DNA of 64,000 nt from Peristeroidobacter agariperforans. GTDB lineage: Bacteria; Pseudomonadota; Gammaproteobacteria; Steroidobacterales; Steroidobacteraceae. The stretch is from NCBI RefSeq assembly GCF_004138335.1, contig NZ_RYFW01000002.1:849501-913500 (forward strand), given 5' to 3'. Position 1 is the stretch's first letter; each line of letters begins with the position of its first letter. Below, piece after piece: positions 35,632 to 47,400 of this stretch. The notes below the pieces were generated by a model, which saw nothing but the letters and a program-made list of their open reading frames with translations, searched no databases and was not told the DNA's origin. Both the position numbers and the translations under genes were made by a program.

Positions 35632-36957
35632 ATGTCCGGTCGGGAATATGACGTCATTATCGTGGGATCGGGCACCTGCGGCGCGACTCTCGCGCGCGAG
35701 CTCACGCGACGGAATAAAAAGGTGCTCATTCTCGAGCAGGGTCGGGACAGTGTGCTGCGTGAATCGTTCGGGTCGATGGCCGCGATCACCAAGGAATATT
35801 CCGTCGGCGACGACTTGAAGGCGGCTGCCGCGGCCACGGTAGGTGGCTCGACCAGCCTGTACTTCGGCGTCTGCAAGCTGCCGACCGCGGATACGTACTC
35901 GAGCCTCGGCATCGATCTTTCGGCTGAAGTGGCAGAGGCGAAGAGGGAACTGCCCATTGCCGAGTTGCCGGATGAGTTCTTGTCGCCGCAATCCCTGGTG
36001 TTGCGCAAGAGCGCAGCGGAACTTGGCTACAAGTTCAAAAAGAACCTGATGCTGGTCGATGCATCGAAGTGCGCATCGGGTGAGTACTCGTACGACGCTC
36101 GTTGGAAAGCCAAGGCGTACGTCGAGGAGGCAGTCGACTTTGGCGCGACGCTGATCACGCAGGCGACCGTCACCAGAGTGCTGGTCGAAGGCGGCCGGGC
36201 CACCGGTGTGGAGTACAAGCACAAGCAGGGCTTCATGCGCACGAAGCTCTGCACGGCGCGAGGCAAGCGTATCGTGTTGAGCGCCGGAGCGCTTGCTACA
36301 CCTAAGCTGCTCATCGACTGCGGCATCAAAAACATCGGCGATCGCGGCTTCTTCTGCAAGCCGGCGTACATGGTCTGCGGCACCGTGCCCGGCCTGGGCG
36401 CGACCGATACGTTCGTGGGCAATCAGGACATCGAGTTGGGCAAGGGGTTCTCTTTGGGCGACGGCGCCATGAGCTCGCTGTTGTTCAAGCTCGTCATGCT
36501 GGCCAATCTGAAGTGGCGCTATCTGTTCTCGTTCTCGAACATCCTGTCGATGGGGATCCTGATCTATGACTCGCTGGGCGGCGAGGTCGGCAAGGATGGC
36601 AGCTACCGCAAACAATTGACGCCCGCGGAGCTGCAGAAGCTGCAGGAAGCGGAGCAGATCGCGGTAAAGATATTGGAGAACGCCGGCGCGAAGAATATTT
36701 TTCGCACCAAACTGATGGCCGGCATCCCCGGCGGCACGATCCGGATCAAAGAGCATGTCGATGAGAACATGCAGACCGACATCGGCAATCTCTATGTCTG
36801 CGATCATTCGTTGATGTCGGATGTGATGATCACGCCGACCTTCACGCTCATCTGTCTGGCCAATCGCCTCGCCAGGCACCTCACGACCTCACTCCAGGTC
36901 CCGCCAGCCCGAGGTCCGCGACGATTCGAAGTCGTGGCTCGCATGCGCAGCCGCTGA
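35632..36957 (+). CDS. GMC-like FAD oxidoreductase
   Basis: 441 residues. The Rossmann motif is VIIVGSGTCGATLAREL, followed by VLILEQG. The C-terminal NLYVCDHSLM and ITPTFTLICLANRLARHL match the closing motif of glucose-methanol-choline oxidoreductases. VVLSAGAL(ATPKLL) is the typical flavin-facing stretch. The protein is shorter than the usual 500 to 600 residues, so some loops are reduced. GGGAGA lies about 7 bases before the ATG. Probably oxidises an alcohol or a carbon-carbon bond on the cluster product. The substrate is unknown. Confidence 0.85.
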   Translation: MSGREYDVIIVGSGTCGATLARELTRRNKKVLILEQGRDSVLRESFGSMAAITKEYSVGDDLKAAAAATVGGSTSLYFGVCKLPTADTYSSLGIDLSAEVAEAKRELPIAELPDEFLSPQSLVLRKSAAELGYKFKKNLMLVDASKCASGEYSYDARWKAKAYVEEAVDFGATLITQATVTRVLVEGGRATGVEYKHKQGFMRTKLCTARGKRIVLSAGALATPKLLIDCGIKNIGDRGFFCKPAYMVCGTVPGLGATDTFVGNQDIELGKGFSLGDGAMSSLLFKLVMLANLKWRYLFSFSNILSMGILIYDSLGGEVGKDGSYRKQLTPAELQKLQEAEQIAVKILENAGAKNIFRTKLMAGIPGGTIRIKEHVDENMQTDIGNLYVCDHSLMSDVMITPTFTLICLANRLARHLTTSLQVPPARGPRRFEVVARMRSR

Positions 36958-37005
36958 CAGCAGCTAGCCATCGTCCATTCGCACTGTTCCATTCGGAAGG
37001 GAACC

Positions 37006-37752
37006 ATGAAAGCTCTATTTGCCAAGATCGGGCGGGGGATATGCAAAGCCTTCGTGCCCACCGTCGTGACCCTGACCGTCGCCTTGACGACCGCTCATTT
37101 CTCCTGGAAGTACTCCGGGTCGAATGAGTGGGAGCTCAAGAAGGACGAGAACGGCGTGAAGGTGTACACCCTCAAGACGCCAGGCTCCACGTTACTGAAA
37201 GTCAAAGCGGATATGCAGGTGGCGACCAGTCTCACCAGCGCAGTGTTTCTGTTGCGCGGAGACGAGTCCACTTCCGACGACTTCGGCGGCAAGGATTTCA
37301 CAGTTGTCGAGCGCATCGAGACGCCGCAGCTGTTCATGGCTTGCTACTCGGCGAAACATCCCATGCCGCCGCCGTTTCGCACCAAGGAAATGGTCGTGAT
37401 GCTCAACTATGCACAGGACAAGGCGACCAAGAAGGTCGAGATCAATGTTCAGGCCGCGCCCGGCCGCACGCCGCCGAGCCCGAACACTTCGCGGGTCACC
37501 CATTTGAACAACATCTTTCGCCTGACGCCCCTGGCGAACGGCTTGATCGATTGGGAGATCACGTTGGACGTGGACATGGGGCTGCTATATCCGCTCGCCA
37601 ATCTTTCGATGCCGGAGTATTTGTTCAACGACCTCAGCTATCACAAGAAGCTGGTGCTGACGGAGAAGTATCAGAAGGCGCGGCTCATCTCCGTCGAAGA
37701 GCCTGGCAGCCCGCCGCAGGCGCTGACCTCCAGTCTGCAGGAATCACTTTGA
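37006..37752 (+). CDS. Membrane-anchored START-domain protein 1
   Basis: 248 residues. An N-terminal hydrophobic helix (AFVPTVVTLTVALTTAHFSW) anchors or exports the protein, then SGSNEWELKKDENGVKVYTL opens a START-like lipid-binding domain that ends with a long C-terminal helix (YLFNDLSYHKKLVLTEKY). START domains hold a hydrophobic ligand in a deep tunnel. It shares the SGS-N/D-E/Q-W motif and overall layout with the proteins at 37765 and 52675. GGAAGGG lies before the ATG. A role in binding or moving a lipid-like intermediate or product is inferred; catalytic residues are not evident. Confidence 0.8.
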   Translation: MKALFAKIGRGICKAFVPTVVTLTVALTTAHFSWKYSGSNEWELKKDENGVKVYTLKTPGSTLLKVKADMQVATSLTSAVFLLRGDESTSDDFGGKDFTVVERIETPQLFMACYSAKHPMPPPFRTKEMVVMLNYAQDKATKKVEINVQAAPGRTPPSPNTSRVTHLNNIFRLTPLANGLIDWEITLDVDMGLLYPLANLSMPEYLFNDLSYHKKLVLTEKYQKARLISVEEPGSPPQALTSSLQESL

Positions 37753-37764
37753 GGGAGCTGCCGA

Positions 37765-38442
37765 ATGAAACTGCTCAAACGTGTCTGCCTGTCGCTCGGC
37801 GCCGTGCTGATCGCGCTGTTCGGCGCCCACCTGGCGTGGACCAACTCCGGGTCGAACGAATGGAAACTGGTCAGCGATCAGGATGGGATCAAGATCTCGG
37901 CGTTGAAGTCGCCGGGGTACAGCCTGATGAAATACAAGGTCAACGTGCGCTTCGACTCGGAGCTGCCCGAAGTGCTGTTCATGCTGACCGATCTGGATAC
38001 CGGCAAGGACTTCGGCGCCTTTGACATCAAGCGCATCGAGGAGATCTCGACCCCCTCGCTGTTCTACGCCTATGACACCTACAAGCTCACCTTGCCGAAG
38101 CCCTTCGGCCAGGTCGAAGTGGTGCTGTTGAACCAGTGCTACGAAGACACCAAGACCAACCAGTACCACATCAATATTTATGCGGCCCCGAACCGAATTC
38201 CTCGCGAGGGGGACATTCCTCGCGTCGTTCACTTGAGCAACAACTGGACGCTGACGCCGGTGACCGACGGTGTGGATGTCGAGTCCGTGTCGGAGATGGA
38301 CCTCGGATTGCCGTATGTGCTGGCCAACCTCGCGATGCCCGAGGTGATCGGCAGCCAGATCAAAGCGATGCGCGAGGTGATGAAGACCGATCGTTACAAG
38401 AACGCCAAGCCGGTGTTGCTCAGCTCGTCACAGGCGCCGTGA
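37765..38442 (+). CDS. Membrane-anchored START-domain protein 2
   Basis: 225 residues. CLSLGAVLIALFGAHLAW is the N-terminal anchor, followed by SGSNEWKLVSDQDGIKISAL, the same motif as in START protein 1, and a START-like domain with VEVVLLNQCYEDTK, PRVVHLSNNWTLTP and YVLANLAMPEVIGSQIKAM. Only 12 bp separate it from START protein 1, so the pair probably arose by tandem duplication and is co-transcribed. It precedes PKS B by 21 bp. The ligand is unknown. Confidence 0.8.
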   Translation: MKLLKRVCLSLGAVLIALFGAHLAWTNSGSNEWKLVSDQDGIKISALKSPGYSLMKYKVNVRFDSELPEVLFMLTDLDTGKDFGAFDIKRIEEISTPSLFYAYDTYKLTLPKPFGQVEVVLLNQCYEDTKTNQYHINIYAAPNRIPREGDIPRVVHLSNNWTLTPVTDGVDVESVSEMDLGLPYVLANLAMPEVIGSQIKAMREVMKTDRYKNAKPVLLSSSQAP

Positions 38443-38463
38443 TACTTCCAGGAATCCTCGACA

Positions 38464-41400
38464 ATGGATGACTTGCACGTCGTCGCCGCGGCTGCGGAGT
38501 TGAGCGAGCGGGGCTATATCGTTCGGCCAGCTGCCGAAAGCGACCTGCCTCGCCTGGTTCAACTCGAAGAGCTGTGCTGGCAGCACACACGCACCTCGCA
38601 GCAGCAGCTGCTAGCGCGCGTGCAGCGATATCCCGAGGGCCAGTTCGTACTGGAGAAATCCGGCCAGGTTCTCGGCGCCGTTTATAGCCAGCGAATCAGA
38701 GATGTTGCCGCTTTGGCGAGCCGGAGCGCGGCCGACGTGCATGAGCTGCACGACGCGTCGGGCTCGATCGTCCAACTGCTGGCGCTGAACGTCGATCCCG
38801 CGGTCCAGAATTTGAGTCTGGGCGATCAGCTGCTGGAGTTCGCGCTGCAGCGATGCGGTTCGATGGACGGCGTCGACCGAGTGGTCGGGGTCACGTTGTG
38901 CAAGCGGTTCGACTCGACCCACGGGCTCTCGTTCGATGACTACATCCATCGGCAGGACGGTCAGCAGGATCCGGTGCTGGCCCTGCATTGCTCGCATGGT
39001 GCGACCGTCGTTGGATCGATCGCGAACTACCGGCCTGAGGACGTGGCCAATCAGCACAATGGCGTGCTGGTGTCCTACGATATCCGACGCCGGCAGGTCC
39101 GGTCATCGACAAAGCAATCGGATACAGCGATTACGTTCGACCGGAAAGAGGTCGAGCGCTTCGTGCGCGCCGAAGTCGCGCGGATCATCGGCGACGAGCA
39201 AGGTTTCGACTCGACTCGCCCGTTGATGGAGATGGGCCTGACCTCGGCCGACCTGTTGCAACTCCAGTTGCAAATGCAGCGGCAGTTCGGCTGCACGCTT
39301 CGCCCTGGCTTTTTCTTCGAGCACAACTGCGTCGACAAGGTCGTTGCGTATTTCTCTACGGACGCGAAAGCGGCCCCAGAGAAGCAAGCTTCACGGCCAG
39401 CCTCGAAACAATCCAAGGGCATCGCGATCGTCGGCATGTCGTGTCGGCTGCCCGGCGGCATCGAAACGCCTGATGATTTGTGGGAGGTGCTGGCTGCCGC
39501 GGAGTGCATGATCGGCTCATATCCGAAGAGGAGAGGGAACTGGCCCTCGGCCGCAAAGTACCCGGGAATCGATCAGGGCGGTTACTTGGCGGATGGTGAC
39601 GCCTTCGACGCATCGTTCTTCCGCGTATCGCCGACGGAAGCGCAGATCACCGATCCGCAGCAACGCATTCTGCTCGAGCTCGCGTGGTCGTGCCTGGAAG
39701 ATGCCGGTGTGTTGCCCGCGCACCTGCGTGGCACGCGCACCGGCGTATTCGTCGGTGCGAGTAACTGCGATTACAGTCGACTGATCCAGACCGCGGGAGT
39801 CGAGACCGAAGCTCACCACGCCACTGGCAGCTCGTTGGCCATCATCGCCAATCGCCTCTCGTACTTCCTCGACCTGTCCGGCCCGAGCATGCTGATCGAC
39901 ACGGCGTGCTCATCTTCATTGGTGGCGCTCCATGCCGCCGTTCAATCCCTGCATGCGGGCGAGTGCGACAGCGCGCTCGTCGGCGGCGTCAATTTCATCT
40001 GCCATCCAGACCTGAGCGTGGCGTATCACAAAGCCGGCATGCTGGCGCGCGACGGTCGCTGCAAAGTGTTCGACGCACGCGCGAATGGGTATGTGCGTGC
40101 GGAAGGCGGCGTGATGCTGCTGCTCAAGCCTTTGAGCGAGGCCATCCGGGCGCACGACAATATTCATGCGGTCATCCGCGGCAGTGCTGTCAATCATGGC
40201 GGTCTCAGCGGCGGGCTGACGGTTCCCGATCCGAAGAAGCAGAGCGAACTGTTGATTGCGGCTTGGAATAGCGCGGGTATTTCGCCCCGCGAGCTGAGCT
40301 ACATCGAGGCTCACGGGACCGGCACGTCGCTCGGCGATCCTATTGAAGTTCAGGGAATACAAACAGCGTATTCCAGCCTGGTCGGCGTTAGCGCCGACAA
40401 GACCTGCGCAGTTGGCTCGCTCAAGAGCAATCTCGGCCATCTGGAATCGGCCGCGGGCATCGCCGGTGTCTTGAAGGTCGTGCTGTCGATGCAACATCGG
40501 CAGCTGCCGGGGCAACCGACGTTCGACCAGCTCAATCCGAAAATCATTCTGGATGACAGTCCCTTTTACGTCGCCGAGCGCCACCAGGGCTGGCAATCAA
40601 ACCAGCGGCGGCTGGCAGGCGTAAGCAGCTTCGGATCCGGCGGCGCGAACGCGCACTGTGTCGTGCAGGAATACGTGGCCGAAGCTCAGGATACGGCTCG
40701 CGTCGCCGGCGTCGATCATCTGTTCGTGATCTCGGCCGCCGATGAAACACGACTCCGCGCCTGCGCCAGAAAGATCTTCGATTGGTTGGAAACAAACGAG
40801 CCTGGCGAGCGCTTTGGCGACGCAATCTATACCTGGCAGGCCGGTCGCACCGCCATGAAGCGGCGCCTCGCGATCAAAGTCAGGGACGCGGCGGAGCTTC
40901 GCGCGAAGTTGCAACAATGGTTGGCCGATTCGAGCTGTCCTGCCGATGCATGGCTGGATGAGGTGAATTCGCGCGATCCAAGCGCCAGTCGCTTGTGGCA
41001 GGAGGAAGAGGGACTGCATCTCGTCGAGCGAGCACTCGCCGAGCGGAATCTCGGTCAGCTCGGCGCCTTCTGGACTTCAGGGGCCGATGTCGACTGGCGA
41101 AAGCTGTACTCCGCCGAACCACGGCGCATCAGCGTCCCCACTTATTCGTTCGCGAGAGAGAGTCACTGGATCAGCGTCCCCGAGATCGAGACAAACGAGG
41201 CTGCGGAGCTCCCATCTGCATCAGGTCATCTGTTGGTGACTCCGGTTTGGGAGTCAGCATCGACACAGGCGGCCGCGCACGAGGTCGGATTCCGCGAACA
41301 CCGAGTTCTGCTCTGTGAGTTGCCAGACGTCGATGCGGAAAAGATTCGCACGTCGACGCAGTCGAACTACTGCTCACATCTGCGAAGTCGTGCGGAGTCG

Positions 41401-44400
41401 ATCGAGGGGCGCTATGTCGACCACGCCCTCAAGTGCTTTGAGGAAGTGAAACGGATACTCGCCGATAAACCACGCGGTCGGGTATTGTTCCAGGTCGTCG
41501 TCCCGCAACAGCACGGCGAAACACTGCTCGCCGGCTTGTCCGGGCTGCTCAGCACGGCCACTCGTGAAAATCCGAACCTCATCGGGCAGATGATCCTCAC
41601 CGAAGCGGGGATCAACCACGACGCGCTCGCCACGCAACTGCGTCGTGAGAAGGATTCATCTCGCGATACGCTCGTCAAGTATTCGCAGGGGCAGAGGCAC
41701 GTCCTACGTTGGCGGGAAGTCGGTGCGGCGGATTCGTCCTTGCTGGCCTTCAAGCACGACGGTGTCTACCTCATCACCGGCGGCTTGGGCGGATTGGGCA
41801 GGGTGTTCGCGAAGGAAATCCTTCGCCACGCCGTCCAAGCCCGAGTGGTTCTGACGGGCCGTTCTGCGCTGACGGATAAACAGCAGCGGCGTCTCGATGA
41901 ACTCGCGCGGCTGGCTGTTGAGACGGGCGCACGTGCGCCGGAGTATCGGCAGTTGGATCTGGCCGATCTGACTCAGACACAAGCGGTCATCGAAGCGATT
42001 ACGGAGCAGCACCAGCGCATCGACGGCATCATCCATTGCGCGGGCATGATCTCGGACAGCTTCATCCTCAGAAAGACCGCGGAGGAGTTCAAACGAGTCC
42101 TCGAACCCAAGGTGACCGGAACGTCCAACCTGGACGCAGCGAGCAAAGACCTGCAGCTCGACTTCCTGGTGCTGTTCTCGTCTTTCACCAGCGCCCTCGG
42201 CAACGTCGGGCAGGCGGATTACGCGGCTGCCAACGGCTTCATGGATCAGTTCGCCGCGTATCGAAATCGTCAGGTCGATGCCGGGCAGCGGTACGGCCGC
42301 ACGCTGTCCATCCATTGGCCACTTTGGCAGGAAGGCGGAATGACGATGGACGCGGAGAGTGCAGAAACGCTCCGCCAGGCCACGGGCATTCAACCCATGC
42401 AGACCGCCATCGGAGTGCGTGCGTTTCACGACAGCCTGTTGTCGAGAAATGCGCGCACGATGGTGTTGGAAGGCGACGTACAAATGTTGCAGCAGACGCT
42501 CGCGCGTGCGAACGAAATCCAGGCGAGCACACTTCCAACGACATCCGCAACGACAAGCGCAGACCTGTTGCGCGAAGCGACTCTGAAGAGGATCAAGCAG
42601 CTGTTCGGCGAAGCTCTCAAGCTGCCGGCGGCGAAGGTGGATGCCGACGAGCCATTCTCGAGCTATGGCATCGATTCGATCCTGATCAATCAGATGAATC
42701 GCAAGCTGGCCGAGGTCTTCGGCGCTATCTCGAAAACGCTGTTCTTCGAGTACAGGACACTCGCAGAGCTCACGGCGCACCTCGTTCAAATGCACGCAGC
42801 AGGCTGCGTCGCGTGGACGGGATCGACGGCATCCTCGGGGGCGGTCGCTACGGTGACTCCCTCTCGCCGAGTCGAGGCGATCAAACCAAAGGTTCCGGGG
42901 ACGAGCGCCTACCGAAGAGAGCCCATCGCAATCATCGGTATCAGCGGCATCTATCCGCAAGCCGCCACGCTGGACGAGTTCTGGAAGAACCTCGAGAGTG
43001 GCCGTAGTTGCGTTAGCGAGATCCCGCCGGAGCGCTGGTCGCTCGACGGTTTCTATGTTCCGGACGTGGAGCAGGCGATTGCGCAAGGCAAGAGCTACAG
43101 CAAGTGGGGCGGATTCATAGAGCAGTTCGCGCAGTTCGAGCCGCTGTTCTTCAATATCTCGCCGCGCGAAGCGCTGAACATGGATCCGCAGGAGCGTTTG
43201 TTCCTGCAGGAAGCCTGGCGAGCGATGGAGAACGCTGGCTACACGCGCAACGATCTGAAGCATCGCTTCCAGCGCAAGGTCGGCGTCTTTGCCGGCATCA
43301 CCAAGACCGGTTTCGAGCTGTACGCGACGCCCGCAGCCTCCATCGAGGATGGCTTCTACCCGCGCACCTCGTTCAGCTCCGTCGCCAATCGCGTTTCTTA
43401 CTTCCTGGACCTCACCGGCCCCAGCCTGCCGATCGATACGATGTGCTCGTCGTCCCTGACGGCGATCCACGAAGCTTGCGAGCACATCAATTGCGGCGAC
43501 TGCGAACTGGCCTTTGCGGGCGGCGTCAACCTTTATCTGCATCCCGCGACCTATACCTGGTTGAGCTCGCAGCAGATGTTGTCTCGCGACGGTTTGTGTC
43601 GCAGCTTCGGCGCCGGTGGCAACGGCTACGTGCCCGGAGAGGGCGTTGGCGTCGTGCTGCTGAAGTCTTTGCCCAGCGCACTGCGCGACAACGACAGCAT
43701 TCACGGCATCATCCTGGCAACGCATGTCAATCACGGCGGCAAGGCCAATGGTTACACCGTGCCGAGCCCGAGGGCGCAAGCCGAGCTGATCAGCCGCGCC
43801 ATCGAAAAGGCCGGGATCAAAGCTGACGACATCAGCTATATCGAAGCCCACGGCACCGGTACCGAACTGGGCGATCCGATCGAGATCTCTGGGTTGCAGC
43901 AGACGTTTGCAGGCACATCGAAGCCTTGCTCGATCGGTTCGGCCAAATCCAACATCGGCCACCTGGAATCGGCCGCGGGCATCGCGGGGCTGACCAAGGT
44001 GCTGCTGCAGATGAAGCATCGGTCCATCGCGCCGAGCCTGCACGCGAGCCAGCTCAATCCAAATATCGATTTCGACAAGAGCGCGTTCCGGGTCAATCGC
44101 AGCTTGTCACCGTGGTTGGTCCGCAGCGACGACGGCAAGGAAGCCCCGCGCATTGCTGGAATTTCGTCCTTTGGTGCGGGCGGCTCTAATGCGCACATCA
44201 TCGTGCAGGAGTTCCCGGTCACTGCAACGTCTTCGAGCACACACGAGCCGCACGCCATCCTGCTGTCTGCCCGCACTTCGGAGCAGCTGAGACAAAGAGC
44301 GCGGGACTTGCTGGCTTTCGTTCAAGTCGAACGAGCTGCATTCGACCTACGCTCCATGGCCTACACCCTGCAAGTGGGACGGGAGGCGATGGAAGCGCGC

Positions 44401-47400
44401 CTGGGCATGCTCGTGAGTTCGGCCGATCATTTGGTCGACAAGCTGCAAGCGTTTCTTGCCGGCGAACAGGACATCGAGGACATCTATCTGGGCCAGGCGA
44501 AGAGCAACAAAGAAACCTTGCGGCTGTTCGGCGGTGATGAGGATTTCCAGGCGACGCTGGATCGTTGGCTGGCGCGCCACAAGTTTTCCAAGCTGCTGGA
44601 GCTGTGGGCCAAGGGATTGGATATAGAGTGGGACAAACTCTACGAGTCGGCCCGGCCGCGACGCATGGCGCTGCCGACGTATCCATTCAACCCGGAGCGC
44701 TACTGGATCGATGCCGTAGAAGGTGTGCGGGCGTGGGACGCACCAGCTGCACCTTCGATTGCGCCTGCAGCTCATCCATTACTGCACACGAATACATCCA
44801 ATCTCGATCGGCAAAGCTATAGCTCCGTCTTCAGCGGCGGAGAATTCTTTCTGCGCGATCACAAGGTTCGAGGCAGCAAGGTGCTGCCGGCCGTCGCCTA
44901 TCTGGAGATGGCGCGCGCGGCCGTCGAGCTCGCGTCCCCCAAGCAGGCCCGCGGACGCATTCTGGAATTGCAGCACACGGCCTGGTTGCAGCCGATTGCC
45001 GTGTCTTCGTCGACGGAAGTCAGCATCGCTCTGTATCTGAATGAAAGCGATCCGACAGAGATCGATTTCGAAGTCCAGTCTGCCGGGGCTGAAGCGATTC
45101 ATTGCCAGGGGCAGGCTCGATGGGTGGACGCGCACACGGTGCCGGGCATCGATATCCCGCAGCTCAAAGCCGAGATGAGGTTGGGACAATTGAATGTCGA
45201 GGAGTTCTATGGCCGCTTCACGCAGTCCGGCATCAGCTATGGACCGGCGCATCGAGCCATCACGGGGATTCATCTCGGCGAGGGGCAATTGCTCGCGCAG
45301 CTGACTCTGCCTGGTGCCGTCGAGTCGACGAGTCACTCCTATGTGCTGCATCCCAGCCTGATGGACAGCGCTTTGCAAGGCTGTCTGGCCTTGATTGGAG
45401 AGTCCGAGGGCGGTCCGCTTCTGCCATTCGAGCTAGACACGTTGCGCGTCGTCGCTCCGTGTACGTCCGAGATGTACGCATGGGTGCGTCGCTCGGATCA
45501 GCTCAAGTTCGATGTCGATCTGTGCGATCGCTTGGGCAACGTCTGCGTGGAGATGTCCGGCTTCGCTTCTCGTGCCCTGGATGCGGGGCTCGCGAGTAAC
45601 GCAGAGAACCAGGGGCTATTGTATCCGCTGGCGCCGATCTGGAGCCGAGTGCGCGCACAGCACGCCGGCGAGGGTCGGTACTCGCCGAACAACATTCTGT
45701 TGTTGGGCGAGGATGAAGCTCCGCTTGCCTGGCTGCGACAGTCATATCCGCAAGCCGAGTTCGTGCAGCTGCCCGCGAATGCGAGCATCGAGACCATGCA
45801 GGAGCTGCTCGAACCTCGCGCCTTCGAGCATCTGCTGTGGATTGCGCCGGACGTTCTGGCGGCGCAGGGCGAGGACGACATCGTCGCCGGCCAGGAACGG
45901 GGCGTGTTGACGGTCTTCCGAATCGCCAAGGCGTTGCTGAATTCGAATCGAGCCGAGCGGAGCCTGCACTGGACGCTCATCACACGCCACACCCAGAACG
46001 TCAGGAAGACTGATCGAATTGCGCCGACCCACGGTGCGGTCGCCGGCTTGGTGGGCAGCCTGGCGAAGGAATATCCAGAGTGGACTCTGCAGCTTTTGGA
46101 TGTCGACGACTTGCAGTTTGTCAGCGCCGAACAATGCCTGACATCGCCAGCAAACAAACAGGGCGATTGTCTGGCGCATCGGCAGGGAGAGTGGCTCGTA
46201 GAAGGACTGGCGCGGGTCGGCACATTGCCGGAGTCGCCGGCCGCGTATCGGCAAGGCGGTGTTTATGTCGTGATCGGCGGCGCCGGCGGCATTGGCGAGG
46301 TGTGGAGCCGCTTCATGGTCGAGCACTACCAGGCCCAGTTGGTCTGGATCGGCCGGCGTCCGCTCGACGCCGCGATTGAAGACAAGCTGCAGACGCTTGC
46401 CCAGCTCGGGCCTGCGCCACGATATTTCAGCGCCGACGCAACCCGGCAGGATTCGTTGCAAGCGACGTTCGAGCAGATCCGCGAAATCCATCCCAGGATT
46501 CACGGTGTCGTGCATTCCGCCATCGTCCTGCAGGATCAAAGCCTGTCGCGCATGGACGAGGCGACGTTCAGGAGCAGCCTCGCCGCCAAGGTCGACGTGA
46601 GCGTCAACATGGACGCCGTGTTCGGCAGCCTGGACCTGGACTTCATGTTGTTCTTCTCGTCGCTGATCTCGTTCACCAAGGCGCCCGGCCAGTCCAACTA
46701 CGCTGCGGGTTGCACTTTCAAGGACAGCTTCGCGCACAGCCTGGCACGGCGTCGCAGCTATCCGATCAAGATCATGAACTGGGGCTTCTGGGGCAACGTC
46801 GGCATCGTCGCGGCCGAGTTCTACAACCGTCGCATGCAGCAGATGGGCTTCGGTTCCATCGAAGCCCCGGAAGCGATGGATGCGCTGAGAACATTGGTCA
46901 GTTCGGACGTGAACCAGCTGGCGCTGGTGAAGGCCATCGATGTGCGTGCAGTTGAAGGCATCACCCAGCCTGAAACTATCGGCTACGCTTCGACTGGCGT
47001 CACCAATGTGCTGCCGTCGTTGCGAAAGCAGATCAGCTCGGGCGAGCCGCCCGCAGCGCTGAGCGAGAGCGTGCTGGCGCAAGATGTGATGGATCTGGCC
47101 GAACAGATCCTCGCGGCGAGTCTTCAATCCTTCGAGAGGGCGCGGATGACTGATCCGCTGCTCGGTCGATGGCTCGATGCGAGTGTCGAGTATCTGGCGC
47201 GTCAGGGGCGCACGTCGCACGCTAACGTAGAGGAGCTCTGGTCATCGTGGGCTGCGAACGAAGCGGTTTGGCAAGAGAATCCGAGCACGCGACCTCATCT
47301 GGAACTGCTCAAAGTCTGCTTGCGGGCGCTGCCCGAAATTCTCTCCGGCACGCGCAAGGCGGCGGACGTGATGTTCCCAGAGTCCTCGCTGCGCCTGGTC

